Source: Planococcus citri
Lineage: Eukaryota; Arthropoda; Insecta; Hemiptera; Pseudococcidae
Direction of reading: 5' to 3'
DNA: 64,000 nt
NCBI RefSeq assembly: GCF_950023065.1
Contig: NC_088679.1
Location: 50,034,001-50,098,000 of the forward strand
The first letter of the stretch is position 1. The number at the start of each line of letters is the position of its first letter. Of this stretch, positions 63,901 to 64,000 are shown piece after piece. Made by a program: the position numbers and the translations under genes. The notes under the pieces were generated by a model. That model had not been told where the DNA came from, ran no database searches, and worked only from the letters and a program-made list of their open reading frames with translations.

Positions 63901-64000
63901 CTAATGAATTTCGAATGTTTTTGATACTTTACATGAAAAATTTGAGTTCAAGAGTTGTATTGGAGTGCTCCGCATCTGTAACATTTTGTTTTGTTATTTT
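57901..64000 (+). other. Gene-free end of window
   Basis: Presumably the same CASK intron continuing towards the SH3 exon. Nothing is supported beyond poly-A/T runs such as those near 61181-61197 and 61322-61337. Confidence 0.5.

Overview
The window is A+T-rich, intron-dominated eukaryotic DNA. There is no operon-like packing, no long ORF and no bacterial signal. The only gene I recognise is a stretch of CASK on the + strand (the MAGUK scaffold also called Lin-2/CAKI/CMG). Its residues look like an arthropod, probably insect, CASK; a hemipteran is possible but not established. The frequent GTAC/CTAC-type tracts (GTACCTACC and relatives) and poly-A/T runs fit such a genome.

Gene content: three exons are secure, each with canonical AG/GT borders and phase 0 at both ends. 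They are 44607-44804 (end of L27C, linker, first PDZ strand), 50573-50737 (PDZ core) and 54197-54265 or 54197-54271 (PDZ end and start of the SH3 linker). The third has two in-frame donors six bases apart. A 30-nt in-frame microexon candidate lies at 57106-57135. I did not find the kinase and first L27 exons or the SH3 and guanylate kinase exons. They may lie outside the window, or the upstream ones may be hidden in the first 44.6 kb. That first part is therefore CASK intron, intergenic DNA, or both.

Layout: 1-44606 has no recognisable exon but holds a hAT-like element (80-604), a 261-bp nearly perfect palindromic element (11912-12172), a foldback element (about 35391-35656), a 34-bp motif recurring five times at three places (about 16.4, 22.1 and 35.0 kb), a second dispersed repeat (about 26.4, 30.3 and 56.0 kb), and the decayed 3' end of a non-LTR retrotransposon (about 42261-42996). 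The intron 44805-50572 is very repeat-rich. In order it holds a TIR pair, a pair of inverted CCGAGACCCG arms with a strong hairpin, a three-unit array of about 160 bp, a tRNA-like SINE head, a 76-bp array full of TTCGCGAA, a 58-bp minisatellite, a complete non-autonomous hAT element with a perfect 8-bp target duplication, and a 181-bp TIR element ending 61 bp before the PDZ exon. The last 10 kb holds another three-unit array (about 57415-57900) and otherwise plain intronic sequence.

I see no convincing undescribed biological system. The most useful leads are the microexon candidate, the tandem donor, the repeat-packed PDZ intron and the clean hAT element.
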